A stretch of 11,903 bases of DNA from Candidatus Parcubacteria bacterium (GTDB lineage Bacteria; Patescibacteriota; Minisyncoccia; Minisyncoccales; UBA6532). This document shows positions 1 to 5,413 of the stretch, piece after piece. Position 1 is the first letter of the stretch. Each line of letters starts with the position of its first letter. The notes under the pieces are model-generated. The model worked only from the letters and a program-made list of their open reading frames with translations, was not told the origin of the DNA and did no database searches. The translations under genes and the position numbers were made by a program. The DNA is taken from assembly GCA_030645645.1 (NCBI GenBank), contig JAUSNC010000005.1:1-11903 (forward strand), written 5' to 3'.

Positions 1-73
1 ACGACCTCCCCTCCAAAAAAATCTCCCTCCAAAAAATCTTCGGCTTCGTATTTTCTGAACCTCACTCTACAAA

Positions 74-86
74 CTCGCGAAGCGAG
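74..86. repeat. Short GC-rich hairpin (GAA triloop)
   Basis: This is a perfect 5-bp inverted repeat, CTCGC and GCGAG, around a GAA loop. It lies downstream of tRNA-Gly on the minus strand. Its function is unknown. Confidence 0.5.
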
Positions 87-109
87 CGGAATTGCCCAAA
101 ATCAATGGC

Positions 110-133
110 TTTCTTTGGCTACCGCCAAAGAAA
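110..133. repeat. 10-bp perfect inverted repeat
   Basis: The arms TTTCTTTGGC (110-119) and GCCAAAGAAA (124-133) flank the loop TACC. On the plus strand it is followed by A residues. On the minus strand it is preceded, not followed, by T residues, so it is not a standard terminator. It could instead stop exonuclease trimming of the tRNA-Gly trailer. Confidence 0.55.
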
Positions 134-163
134 AAATTTCTGAAAATGACCTCACTTTGTTAC

Positions 164-237
164 TGGAGCGGGTGATGGGAATCGGACCCACATGCTCTGA
201 TTGGCAACCAGATGCACTACCATTGTGCTACACCCGC
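164..237 (-). tRNA. tRNA-Gly (anticodon GCC), CCA encoded
   Basis: Read on the minus strand, the acceptor arm GCGGGTG pairs with CACCCGC. The anticodon arm TCTGG/TCAGA carries the loop TTGCCAA, giving anticodon GCC for glycine codons GGC and GGU. The discriminator is U, as is usual for bacterial tRNA-Gly, and CCA is encoded at 166-164. It has its own promoter upstream and is separated from the tRNA-Phe gene by about 100 nt. Confidence 0.95.
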
Positions 238-257
238 TTACGCCCCGTTTAAGCGGG
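233..257 (-). repeat. Competing hairpins in the tRNA-Gly leader
   Basis: The arm TAAGCGGG (complement at 250-257) can pair with the CCCGCTTA arm at 233-240, which overlaps the 5' acceptor strand of tRNA-Gly. Bases 242-259 can alternatively form the local hairpin GCCCCG/CGGGGC. The leader could therefore fold with or without engaging the tRNA acceptor stem. Whether either fold matters is inference. Confidence 0.35.
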
Positions 258-305
258 GCTTGCACGGTTAATACCCGATAGTTCGTCTAAACCGAGATTA
301 TTAAT

Positions 306-335
306 TTAATATCTCGCACACCGTAGTTCTGTCAA
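306..335 (-). promoter_or_regulatory. Promoter for tRNA-Gly
   Basis: On the minus strand a perfect -35 box TTGACA (335-330) is followed by an 18-nt spacer and a -10 box TATTAA (311-306). The predicted start is near 299, leaving a leader of about 60 nt before tRNA-Gly. The -35 box lies just 3' of tRNA-Phe, so tRNA-Gly can be expressed independently of the upstream cluster. Confidence 0.55.
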
Positions 336-340
336 AGGTG

Positions 341-412
341 TGCCGCGGGTCAGGATCGAACTGACGACCCTACGGTTTTCAGCCGTATGCTCTACCACTG
401 AGCTACCGCGGC
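341..412 (-). tRNA. tRNA-Phe (anticodon GAA)
   Basis: The acceptor arm GCCGCGG pairs with CCGCGGC, and the discriminator is A. The anticodon arm TACGG/CCGTA carries the loop CTGAAAA, giving anticodon GAA. The T-arm contains the conserved TTCGATC loop. CCA is not encoded: the next minus-strand bases are CAC. It lies 40 nt downstream of tRNA-Val(UAC), probably in the same transcript. Confidence 0.95.
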
Positions 413-420
413 AAATGTGA

Positions 421-451
421 AACGTAAATTTGTGGAATAAATATTTACGTT
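421..451 (-). repeat. Hairpin between tRNA-Val and tRNA-Phe
   Basis: A perfect 9-bp inverted repeat, AACGTAAAT (421-429) and ATTTACGTT (443-451), has a 13-nt loop. On the minus strand it begins one base after the discriminator of tRNA-Val(UAC) and ends 8 nt before tRNA-Phe. No T-tract follows it, so processing or stability is more likely than termination. Confidence 0.5.
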
Positions 452-452
452 G

Positions 453-525
453 TGGGCGGTGATGGACTCGAACCAACGGCCTTCTCGGTGTAAACGAGAC
501 GCTCTACCAGCTGAGCTAACCGCCC
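453..525 (-). tRNA. tRNA-Val (anticodon TAC)
   Basis: The acceptor arm GGGCGGT pairs with ACCGCCC, with discriminator A. The anticodon stem TCTCG/CGAGA encloses TTTACAC, giving anticodon UAC, which reads GUA, GUG and often other GUN codons. CCA is not encoded. It sits 19 nt downstream of tRNA-Leu(GAG). Confidence 0.95.
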
Positions 526-544
526 TTATAAACAAAGTTTTAAG

Positions 545-629
545 TGGGCGAGATGGGACTTGAACCCACACGGGAAAATATCCCCTTGGAGCCTCAGTCC
601 AAGCTGTATACCAATTTCAGCACTCGCCC
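545..629 (-). tRNA. tRNA-Leu (anticodon GAG)
   Basis: This is an 85-nt class II tRNA with a long variable arm. The acceptor GGGCGAG pairs with CTCGCCC, with discriminator A. The anticodon stem TTGGA/TCCAA encloses CTGAGGC, giving anticodon GAG for CUC and CUU. CCA is not encoded. It begins only 21 nt after the rplS stop with no promoter visible between them, so it probably shares the rplS transcript. Confidence 0.95.
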
Positions 630-650
630 ATAGTCCCTTGTTTAATTTAA

Positions 651-1058
651 TTAAGCGGAAACTGTTTCTTCTTCGTTTTTTTCAGGCTTTATCTCTTTTA
701 TAGCCGAAAATTCCGCTAATTCTTTCTTTTTCAATTTTTTACTAAGGGCAGTTCTAAGATAGTAAAGTTTTGCCCGTCTGACTTTGCTTTTTTTCACTAT
801 TTCTATCTTTTCAACAATAGGGGTATAGAGCGGAAAAGTTCTCTCCACACCGATTCCGAAAACAATTTTTCTTACGGTAATAGTTGCACCTATTTCTTTT
901 CCGTGTTTTCTGGCCAAAACCAAACCTTCAAAGGCTTGAATTCTCTCTTTATCTCCATCTTTTATTTTTTGGTAAACGCGGACGGTATCACCAGGTTTAA
1001 TATTAACGGGTATTTTTGCTAAATAGGGTTTTAAGAATGCTTGTATTTTTGTTTCCAT
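651..1058 (-). CDS. rplS: 50S ribosomal protein L19
   Basis: L19 is a structural protein of the large ribosomal subunit and lies at the interface with the 30S subunit. The 135-residue product shows the family layout. An N-terminal helix is followed by the KPGDTVRVYQKI strand region (about residues 22-33), then IQAFEGLVLARK, the TITVRKIVFGIGVERTFPLY core (about 59-78), and a basic KSKVRRAKLYYLR segment near residues 90-102. It is about 20 residues longer than the usual 115, with a charged lysine/glutamate C-terminal tail. The ATG is 4 nt past the rluA-family stop, indicating co-transcription. I see no Shine-Dalgarno sequence; upstream is simply A-rich. tRNA-Leu follows 21 nt downstream. Confidence 0.97.
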   Translation of the reverse strand: METKIQAFLKPYLAKIPVNIKPGDTVRVYQKIKDGDKERIQAFEGLVLARKHGKEIGATITVRKIVFGIGVERTFPLYTPIVEKIEIVKKSKVRRAKLYYLRTALSKKLKKKELAEFSAIKEIKPEKNEEETVSA

Positions 1059-1062
1059 ATTT

Positions 1063-1767
1063 TTATTCTATAAGGTTATTTATTACAGTTTTTAATTCTT
1101 CTGGCAACTCTGATCTGAATTCTTCTACCCGGCCATCAAGTAAAAAGGTTTTAATAAAGGAGGCATGTAGGAAATGCCTTTTCAGAGTTTCAGGGCAGGG
1201 CTGGTTCTTGAATCCGTATAATTTATCTCCGGCAAGAGGGTGGCCTATATGAGCGAAATGCGCTCTTATCTGGTGTTTTCTCCCGGTTTTCGGAGAAATT
1301 TCCATTAATGTATATCCTTTAAATCTTTTTCGGACTAAGAAGCGTGTTTCCGCTCTTCTTTTCCCCTGAGATTCTTCATTCAGTCCGAAAGCCTTTTGCT
1401 TCCTTCGGTCGTTCGGGCTTCTTCCAATCAGAGTTTCAATTATTCCTTGATTGTCTTTTATTATTCCAGCTACTAAAGCGGTATACTTTTTCTCCACTTT
1501 CCCGTTTTTAAACTGCTCTTGGAAAAATTCCATTGAAGGATTATTTTTTGCCACAAGAACCAATCCTGAAGTGTCCTTATCTAAGCGGTGGGCAGTTCCG
1601 TATCTGGGAGGTGTCCCAACTTCTTTTATTTTTGGGAATTTTTCCAAAATCAGATCAATCAATGTTTTATTTTCTTCTTTATCTTCCGGAAAGACAACTA
1701 TTCCAGCAGGCTTATCAACAACCAATAGATTTTCATCTTCGTAAATGATATTGAAATTTTCATTCAT
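1063..1767 (-). CDS. RluA-family rRNA/tRNA pseudouridine synthase
   Basis: This enzyme isomerises uridine to pseudouridine in structured RNA, most likely rRNA as in the RluA/C/D group. The family signature HRLDKDTSG is at about residues 60-68, and the aspartate of HRLD (about residue 63) is the expected nucleophile. The later family motifs KTGRKHQIRAH (about 160-170) and HPLAGDKLYG are also present. There is no N-terminal S4 RNA-binding domain, so at 234 residues it is closer in size to RluA than to RluC or RluD. The target uridine cannot be told from sequence. I chose the ATG at 1767. The in-frame ATG at 1785 lies inside the mature tRNA-Val(GAC) gene and would not survive tRNA processing. 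No Shine-Dalgarno sequence is present. If the tRNA is cut after its CCA, this mRNA would keep a leader of only 8 nt. Confidence 0.93.
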   Translation of the reverse strand: MNENFNIIYEDENLLVVDKPAGIVVFPEDKEENKTLIDLILEKFPKIKEVGTPPRYGTAHRLDKDTSGLVLVAKNNPSMEFFQEQFKNGKVEKKYTALVAGIIKDNQGIIETLIGRSPNDRRKQKAFGLNEESQGKRRAETRFLVRKRFKGYTLMEISPKTGRKHQIRAHFAHIGHPLAGDKLYGFKNQPCPETLKRHFLHASFIKTFLLDGRVEEFRSELPEELKTVINNLIE

Positions 1768-1775
1768 AATCGGAT

Positions 1776-1852
1776 TGGTGGGCATGTCCCGACTTGAACG
1801 GGAGACCTCGTCGATGTCAACGACGCGCTCTAACCAACTGAGCTACATGCCC
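1776..1852 (-). tRNA. tRNA-Val (anticodon GAC), CCA encoded
   Basis: The acceptor GGGCATG pairs with CATGCCC, with discriminator A and an encoded CCA at 1778-1776. The anticodon stem CGTCG/CGACG encloses TTGACAT, giving anticodon GAC for GUC and GUU. It lies 8 nt upstream of the pseudouridine synthase ATG, so this is a tRNA-mRNA dicistronic arrangement. Confidence 0.95.
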
Positions 1853-1905
1853 GAAATTGGCGCGGGAACATACCTTTATATAATCAGCGTCACAGTTCAG
1901 GTTTT

Positions 1906-1933
1906 AATATATCATTTTTAAAGAAAAATACAA
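1906..1933 (-). promoter_or_regulatory. Possible promoter for tRNA-Val / rluA-family / rplS
   Basis: On the minus strand TTGTAT (1933-1928) is followed by a 16-nt spacer and TATATT (1911-1906). The predicted start is near 1899, about 47 nt before tRNA-Val(GAC). The region is very AT-rich, so chance matches are likely. Read-through from the tRNA-Ile promoter is an alternative. Confidence 0.3.
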
Positions 1934-1960
1934 ATATATTCGCTCTTTTTAAACGAAGTG

Positions 1961-2034
1961 TGCGCGTGGATGGACTCGAACCATCGACCCCGGCTTTATA
2001 AGAGCCGTGCTCTAACCGACTGAGCTACACGCGC
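1961..2034 (-). tRNA. tRNA-Ile (anticodon TAT)
   Basis: The acceptor GCGCGTG pairs with CACGCGC, with discriminator A. The D-arm is GCTC/GAGC. The anticodon stem CGGCT/AGCCG encloses the loop CTTATAA, so the anticodon at 2000-1998 is UAU, cognate to the AUA isoleucine codon. The T-arm GATGG/CCATC carries TTCGAGT. CCA is not encoded. Most bacteria instead read AUA with a CAU-anticodon tRNA modified to lysidine by TilS, so this gene is notable. AUA codons occur in the neighbouring genes, for example early in gyrA. Confidence 0.93.
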
Positions 2035-2056
2035 AATACTTTGGGATTCTGGCTAA

Positions 2057-2085
2057 ATCATATTTAGCTGAAGACCTGGAGCCAA
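2057..2085 (-). promoter_or_regulatory. Promoter for tRNA-Ile
   Basis: On the minus strand TTGGCT (2085-2080), a 17-nt spacer and TATGAT (2062-2057) make a good sigma70-type promoter. The predicted start near 2050 is about 16 nt upstream of mature tRNA-Ile. The -10 box sits within a 7-bp inverted repeat, GCTAAAT/ATTTAGC (2052-2068). Confidence 0.5.
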
Positions 2086-2106
2086 GATATTTTTTAATAT
2101 CAGAGA

Positions 2107-3993
2107 TTATCTTACTTTCTTTATTTTGAATTTTTCTGATTTTACGCCTGCCCGCGCTTTAGAATTGATTAATTGGTCATATTCCTCTCTTTCTATGGTT
2201 TCCTTTTCAGTAAGTTTCTCGGCTATTCTATCTAATACTTTTCTCTTTTTCTTAAGAACATTAAGAGCTGATTTTTCCGCATTTCTGATAAAAACAGCAA
2301 CTTCTTTATCAATTTTGGCCGCAACTTCTTCGGAATAATTTCTTTGTTCGCCTATTCCTTTGCCTAAAAATATCATTTCATCCTTTTCGCCAAAAGCTAT
2401 CGGCCCCAAGTCGGACATCCCGAATTCTTTAACCAGTCTCCTGGCAAGTTCAGAAGCTTTCTCCAAATCAGAAGAAGCGCCGGTGGTAATATCTTTAAAG
2501 ACCAGTTTTTCCGCAACATATCCGCCTAATAGGGAAGCCATTTCCGACAAAAATTCTGATTTGTTTCTTAAATATCTTTCCTGTGCAGGTAATTTTAAAG
2601 TATAGCCCGCGGCTCTACCTCTGGCAACTATGGAAATCTTCCTTACTGGTTCGGCCCCGGGTAGGGAAGTGGAAACCAAAGCGTGGCCTGCTTCGTGGTA
2701 TGCGGCAATTCTTTTTTCTTTTTGAGACAATATATGACTTTTTCTCTCTGGGCCCAGCAGAACTTTATCAATTGACTCCAGAAGCTCTTCTTGGAAAATT
2801 TGGTGTTTATTTCTTCTGGCAGCCAGAATTGCTCCTTCATTTATTAAGTTTGCCAAATCAGCTCCCGAAAATCCGGGTGTTCTTTCCGCTATTTCTCTCA
2901 AAGCAGAATTTTGGGCCATTGGCTTTCCCTTGGAGTGAATTTTAAGAACTTCTTCACGGTCATTGATGTCTGGCAGGTCAAGCACCACTCTTCGGTCAAA
3001 GCGCCCTGGGCGCAAGAGCGCGGGATCCAGCACATCCGGCCTATTTGTAGCAGAAATTACTATGACATTTGTTTGTCTGTCAAAGCCGTCCATTTCAACC
3101 AGAATCTGGTTTAGGGTTTGTTCTCTTTCATCGTGGCCTCCACCAAGGCCGGCGCCTCTGTGGCGTCCAACAGCGTCTAATTCATCAATGAAAATTATTG
3201 CCGGAGACGCCCGTTTAGCGGTTGCAAATAAATCTCTTACTCGCGATGCTCCAACTCCGACAAACATCTCAACAAATTCAGAGCCCGAAATATGGAAGAA
3301 AGGAGCTCTTGCTTCTCCTGCAACCGCCCGCGCCAAGAGTGTTTTTCCCGTACCGGGAGGCCCCATCAGTAAAACGCCCCTCGGGGTTCTTGCTCCCATT
3401 GCCAGAAATTTCTTCGGATTTCTTAGAAAATCAACCACTTCCAATAATTCCTCTTTGGCTTCTTTCAAACCAGCCACGTCTTTAAAAGTGATTCTTTCTT
3501 TAGGATGGCCTTCTGCACCAAAAAGTCGGGCTCTGGCCTTTGAAAAATCAAAAGCCTGCATTGCTCCGGCCTTGGCCTGGCGAAAAATCATGAAGAAGAA
3601 AACCCCGAAGAGTAAAAGAGGAAGAACAATGATAGCAAAAGGCCCTATCCATGTTATTATGCCGGTTTCTTCTTCAGGGCTGATATTTATTTTTTCCAGT
3701 TTCGTTTTATCAACGCCGTAGTTAATGAGCGATACGGACAGGGCGGTTTCTGATTCCTTCCTAGATTTTGCCGCAGTATCGTCTGTAAAAGTTATATTAA
3801 GATCGTTTCCGATAACAATAATGTCTTTGACTTTATCCTGGTTGATATCTTTGATTAATTCACTGAAGGAAATGACTGTTACCGGTTCAAAAGGTTTGGT
3901 GACTATAGAAAAAACCCCTGAGATTATCAGGAAAATTATCACGACAAAGATAATATTTTTCACCAAATTTTGTATCGGTTTTCTGTTTGCCAT
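2107..3993 (-). CDS. ftsH: ATP-dependent zinc metalloprotease FtsH
   Basis: FtsH is a membrane-anchored AAA+ protease that unfolds and degrades membrane and some cytosolic proteins. The protein has a short cytosolic start, TM1 at about residues 12-31, an extracytoplasmic domain, and TM2 at about 112-137. The AAA domain follows, with Walker A GPPGTGKT (211-218), pore-loop MFVGVG (about 243-248), Walker B IIFIDE (266-271) and second region of homology RPGRFDR (328-334). The zinc-protease motif HEAGH is at 433-437, with a candidate third ligand Asp near 509 in GASSDLEKA. It is complete at 628 residues with all catalytic features intact. I chose the ATG at 3993. The longer frame starts at a TTG at 4032 that coincides with the predicted -35 box and adds an atypical 13-residue extension. 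No Shine-Dalgarno sequence is visible. Confidence 0.97.
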   Translation of the reverse strand: MANRKPIQNLVKNIIFVVIIFLIISGVFSIVTKPFEPVTVISFSELIKDINQDKVKDIIVIGNDLNITFTDDTAAKSRKESETALSVSLINYGVDKTKLEKINISPEEETGIITWIGPFAIIVLPLLLFGVFFFMIFRQAKAGAMQAFDFSKARARLFGAEGHPKERITFKDVAGLKEAKEELLEVVDFLRNPKKFLAMGARTPRGVLLMGPPGTGKTLLARAVAGEARAPFFHISGSEFVEMFVGVGASRVRDLFATAKRASPAIIFIDELDAVGRHRGAGLGGGHDEREQTLNQILVEMDGFDRQTNVIVISATNRPDVLDPALLRPGRFDRRVVLDLPDINDREEVLKIHSKGKPMAQNSALREIAERTPGFSGADLANLINEGAILAARRNKHQIFQEELLESIDKVLLGPERKSHILSQKEKRIAAYHEAGHALVSTSLPGAEPVRKISIVARGRAAGYTLKLPAQERYLRNKSEFLSEMASLLGGYVAEKLVFKDITTGASSDLEKASELARRLVKEFGMSDLGPIAFGEKDEMIFLGKGIGEQRNYSEEVAAKIDKEVAVFIRNAEKSALNVLKKKRKVLDRIAEKLTEKETIEREEYDQLINSKARAGVKSEKFKIKKVR

Positions 3994-4004
3994 TTTACTT
4001 TCTA

Positions 4005-4032
4005 ATTTTAGCAGAAAATAATAATAAATCAA
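4005..4032 (-). promoter_or_regulatory. Promoter for ftsH, nearly leaderless
   Basis: On the minus strand TTGATT (4032-4027), a 16-nt spacer and TAAAAT (4010-4005) place the transcript start near 3998. That is only about 5 nt upstream of the ATG at 3993. It supports the shorter FtsH start. Confidence 0.45.
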
Positions 4033-4085
4033 TTACACATATTTTTAATTAAATAATATTAACGTAAAACAAAAGAGCGCTGGGC

Positions 4086-4114
4086 TTGACAAAAATATAA
4101 ATATGATATATAAT
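4086..4114 (+). promoter_or_regulatory. Perfect consensus sigma70-type promoter
   Basis: TTGACA (4086-4091), an exact 17-nt spacer and TATAAT (4109-4114) match the consensus at all 12 positions. The predicted start at about 4121 coincides with the AGGAG Shine-Dalgarno sequence, so the mRNA would begin with its ribosome binding site. It diverges from the ftsH promoter. Confidence 0.85.
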
Positions 4115-4120
4115 CCTTTT

Positions 4121-4125
4121 AGGAG
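4121..4125 (+). promoter_or_regulatory. Shine-Dalgarno site AGGAG
   Basis: AGGAG lies 10 nt before the TTG at 4136 and decides the start of that gene. An ATG at 4127 is followed at once by a TAA stop and cannot be the start. This is one of only two clear Shine-Dalgarno sites in the window. Confidence 0.6.
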
Positions 4126-4135
4126 TATGTAAAAA

Positions 4136-4675
4136 TTGCAGATAGAAAAAAATAAAAGTCAGATAGAAATACCTAAAGAATATACCGAAAGGGTAATGGT
4201 GAGGTTTTACTTCGCCAGCCAAAAATTATTACCGATTGGCATCAGGAAACTTGATCGAAATGATGAAGAAATTCGCATAAGGCAAGAAGCAGCTGCAAGG
4301 AAATTGACGACTGCCGAATTTGCAGATCGCGTTCGTAAAGGACGTGTTGACACCGGAGAACAGCGCGAACATAAAAATGTTGACCCAACCGACTTCTGGG
4401 ATTCACTTAAAAAGAATTTTCAGATAGCCGATATACACAGCGTTGAGCAGGAAAACGGGAAGACGGTAGTGGTGGTAACTTTTGCGAAAGATCCGCTTCT
4501 GTCAGGAGGAAGGTTGGGAAGCGTCAAACCGGAGATTGTCAAGGCAATTGAGCAGACATTTATTTATCCGGCCAAATGGGGATCTGTTTGGCACTGGGTA
4601 AACCCCGATAAGACAGAAACTCTGAATTGTATCGCCCGTCAAGAAAAACCAAAGAATTTAATTGAGCAGGTCTAA
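4136..4675 (+). CDS. Unrecognised 179-residue soluble protein
   Basis: I do not recognise this protein. It starts with TTG, supported by AGGAG 10 nt upstream and by a perfect consensus promoter. There is no signal peptide or membrane segment, so it is probably cytosolic. The N-terminal half is highly charged: a basic and acidic stretch at about residues 37-75 (RKLDRNDEEIRIRQEAAARK) looks helical. A more ordered C-terminal half follows, with a strand-like KTVVVVTFAK, a glycine-rich GGRLG turn, and a tryptophan-rich YPAKWGSVWHWVNP near residues 144-157. It lies alone between divergent ftsH and a convergent unknown gene and ends at a bidirectional terminator. Strong promoter, own terminator and no operon partner suggest a stand-alone, well-expressed product. 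It may be lineage-specific. Confidence 0.75.
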   Translation: MQIEKNKSQIEIPKEYTERVMVRFYFASQKLLPIGIRKLDRNDEEIRIRQEAAARKLTTAEFADRVRKGRVDTGEQREHKNVDPTDFWDSLKKNFQIADIHSVEQENGKTVVVVTFAKDPLLSGGRLGSVKPEIVKAIEQTFIYPAKWGSVWHWVNPDKTETLNCIARQEKPKNLIEQV

Positions 4676-4710
4676 CAAATAGTTGACCGGCTCCTTTTTT
4701 TTAAACCAAA

Positions 4711-4752
4711 AAAAAAGAAGAGCATCAGATATATTGTCTTTTGCTCTTTTTT
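4711..4752. terminator. Bidirectional intrinsic terminator
   Basis: The stem AAGAGCA (4718-4724) and TGCTCTT (4742-4748) is flanked by an A-tract on the left and a T-tract on the right, with further A-T pairs extending the stem. It therefore gives a hairpin plus U-tract on both strands. It would end both the plus-strand gene stopping at 4675 and the minus-strand gene stopping at 4783. Confidence 0.75.
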
Positions 4753-4782
4753 AATAAACGGGAGGAATATTGATTTTTATCC

Positions 4783-5298
4783 TTAAGTATTCGACTGAAA
4801 TTTTATTCTTCTAAATTCGCTGAATTTTTTGATTGCAACCCTGATAAGAAGGCGGCTTTCGTTATTTATTCCAAGCCAGTATTTGCTGTTTTTTTTATCA
4901 ATGAAGATTTTTCCAGTGCGGACATCTTCCCGGCTGGCATTAGGAACTAAGCGGAATTCCGGTTCCCCAGGCAGGTGCCGCTGTTCGTTTAATTCCAGTA
5001 CGTCGCCGAACCAAATTCCCTTTAATCCTTCCATTGTTCCATCATAGAAGTATTCCAATGTCTGCGGATTATTGTTTATGGACAGCTGGGTCAGTATTGA
5101 ATCTGTAAATGATATGGTTTTTCTTTTCCATTCTGCCAGATTTGCTGAATTTTGGTCGTTCGTCGCCAGTTTAAATGCTTTTTCCGTTATTACACATTGA
5201 CACCGCAGAGCTATCGCTTCACCCGCTTCCATGCCTAATTCTTTTGCCTTCAATTTTCTTTCCTCCCACGGAAGTTCCTGATTAATATTTCTTTGCAC
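4783..5298 (-). CDS. Unrecognised 171-residue soluble protein
   Basis: I do not recognise this protein. The start is a GTG at 5298 with GAGG 9 nt upstream. It is soluble, with no signal peptide or membrane helix. The N-terminal third is charged and probably helical and holds a CQC motif near residues 33-35. The middle has FYDGTMEGLKGIWFGDVLEL (about 83-102). The C-terminal part, with GKIFIDKKNSKYWLGINNES and LLIRVAIKKF, reads like a beta-rich domain, and the tail is basic. It has its own promoter after the rpsA terminator and converges on the gene at 4136-4675, sharing its terminator. I see no sequence similarity between the two proteins. It could be an RNA- or protein-binding regulator, but nothing in it proves a function. 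Confidence 0.7.
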   Translation of the reverse strand: MQRNINQELPWEERKLKAKELGMEAGEAIALRCQCVITEKAFKLATNDQNSANLAEWKRKTISFTDSILTQLSINNNPQTLEYFYDGTMEGLKGIWFGDVLELNEQRHLPGEPEFRLVPNASREDVRTGKIFIDKKNSKYWLGINNESRLLIRVAIKKFSEFRRIKFQSNT

Positions 5299-5307
5299 TT
5301 AATATTG

Positions 5308-5311
5308 CCTC
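5308..5311 (-). promoter_or_regulatory. Shine-Dalgarno site GAGG
   Basis: GAGG on the minus strand lies 9 nt before the GTG at 5298 and supports that start. As at 4121, it sits at the predicted 5' end of the transcript. Confidence 0.45.
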
Positions 5312-5317
5312 GGACAA

Positions 5318-5346
5318 AAAATACCATTAAAAATTAATTTTATCAA
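5318..5346 (-). promoter_or_regulatory. Promoter for the 171-residue protein gene
   Basis: On the minus strand TTGATA (5346-5341), a 17-nt spacer and TATTTT (5323-5318) place the start near 5311. The promoter begins immediately after the U-tract of the rpsA terminator, so the gene is transcribed separately from rpsA. Confidence 0.5.
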
Positions 5347-5349
5347 GGT

Positions 5350-5388
5350 TAAAAATAAACAAAACCCGCTGCCGAGATTGGCAGCGGG
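5350..5388 (-). terminator. Intrinsic terminator of rpsA
   Basis: A perfect 9-bp stem, CCCGCTGCC (5365-5373) and GGCAGCGGG (5380-5388), has a 6-nt loop. On the minus strand it is followed by TTTTGTTTATTTTT. It lies 25 nt after the rpsA stop. Confidence 0.92.
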
Positions 5389-5413
5389 GGAGGGTAGGCA
5401 AAGGAAATTATTA

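Larger units (their letters stand above)
1..163. other. Leading non-coding stretch with two hairpins
   Basis: No supportable gene lies here. Two inverted repeats are visible. One is CTCGC-GAA-GCGAG at 74-86. The other is a 10-bp perfect stem, TTTCTTTGGC/GCCAAAGAAA, at 110-133 with loop TACC. On the minus strand this is the 3' trailer of tRNA-Gly. Neither hairpin has a T-tract in the right place, so a classical intrinsic terminator is not supported. Plus-strand frame 1 is open from base 1 to 252 but runs antisense through the tRNA, so I treat it as spurious. Confidence 0.5.

Noticed and set aside
1..252. Open reading frame on the plus strand from the window edge
   Set aside because: It runs antisense through a well-formed tRNA-Gly gene, has no visible start, and its C-terminal part is simply the tRNA complement. 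Such frames are common annotation artefacts.
1016..1252. Plus-strand frame over the rplS/rluA junction
   Set aside because: It overlaps two firm minus-strand genes and has no signal of its own.
2086..2101. Hairpin GATATT-TTTT-AATATC after ftsH as a terminator
   Set aside because: It is weak, all A-T, and on the minus strand is not followed by a U-tract.
2963..3721. 252-codon plus-strand frame opposite ftsH
   Set aside because: It is a shadow of the conserved AAA+ coding region of ftsH. It has no promoter or start signal and its composition is serine/proline-rich, typical of antisense frames.
3994..4032. N-terminal extension of FtsH (13 residues from a TTG)
   Set aside because: It overlaps the predicted promoter. 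MANRKPIQN at 3993 gives the usual FtsH start.
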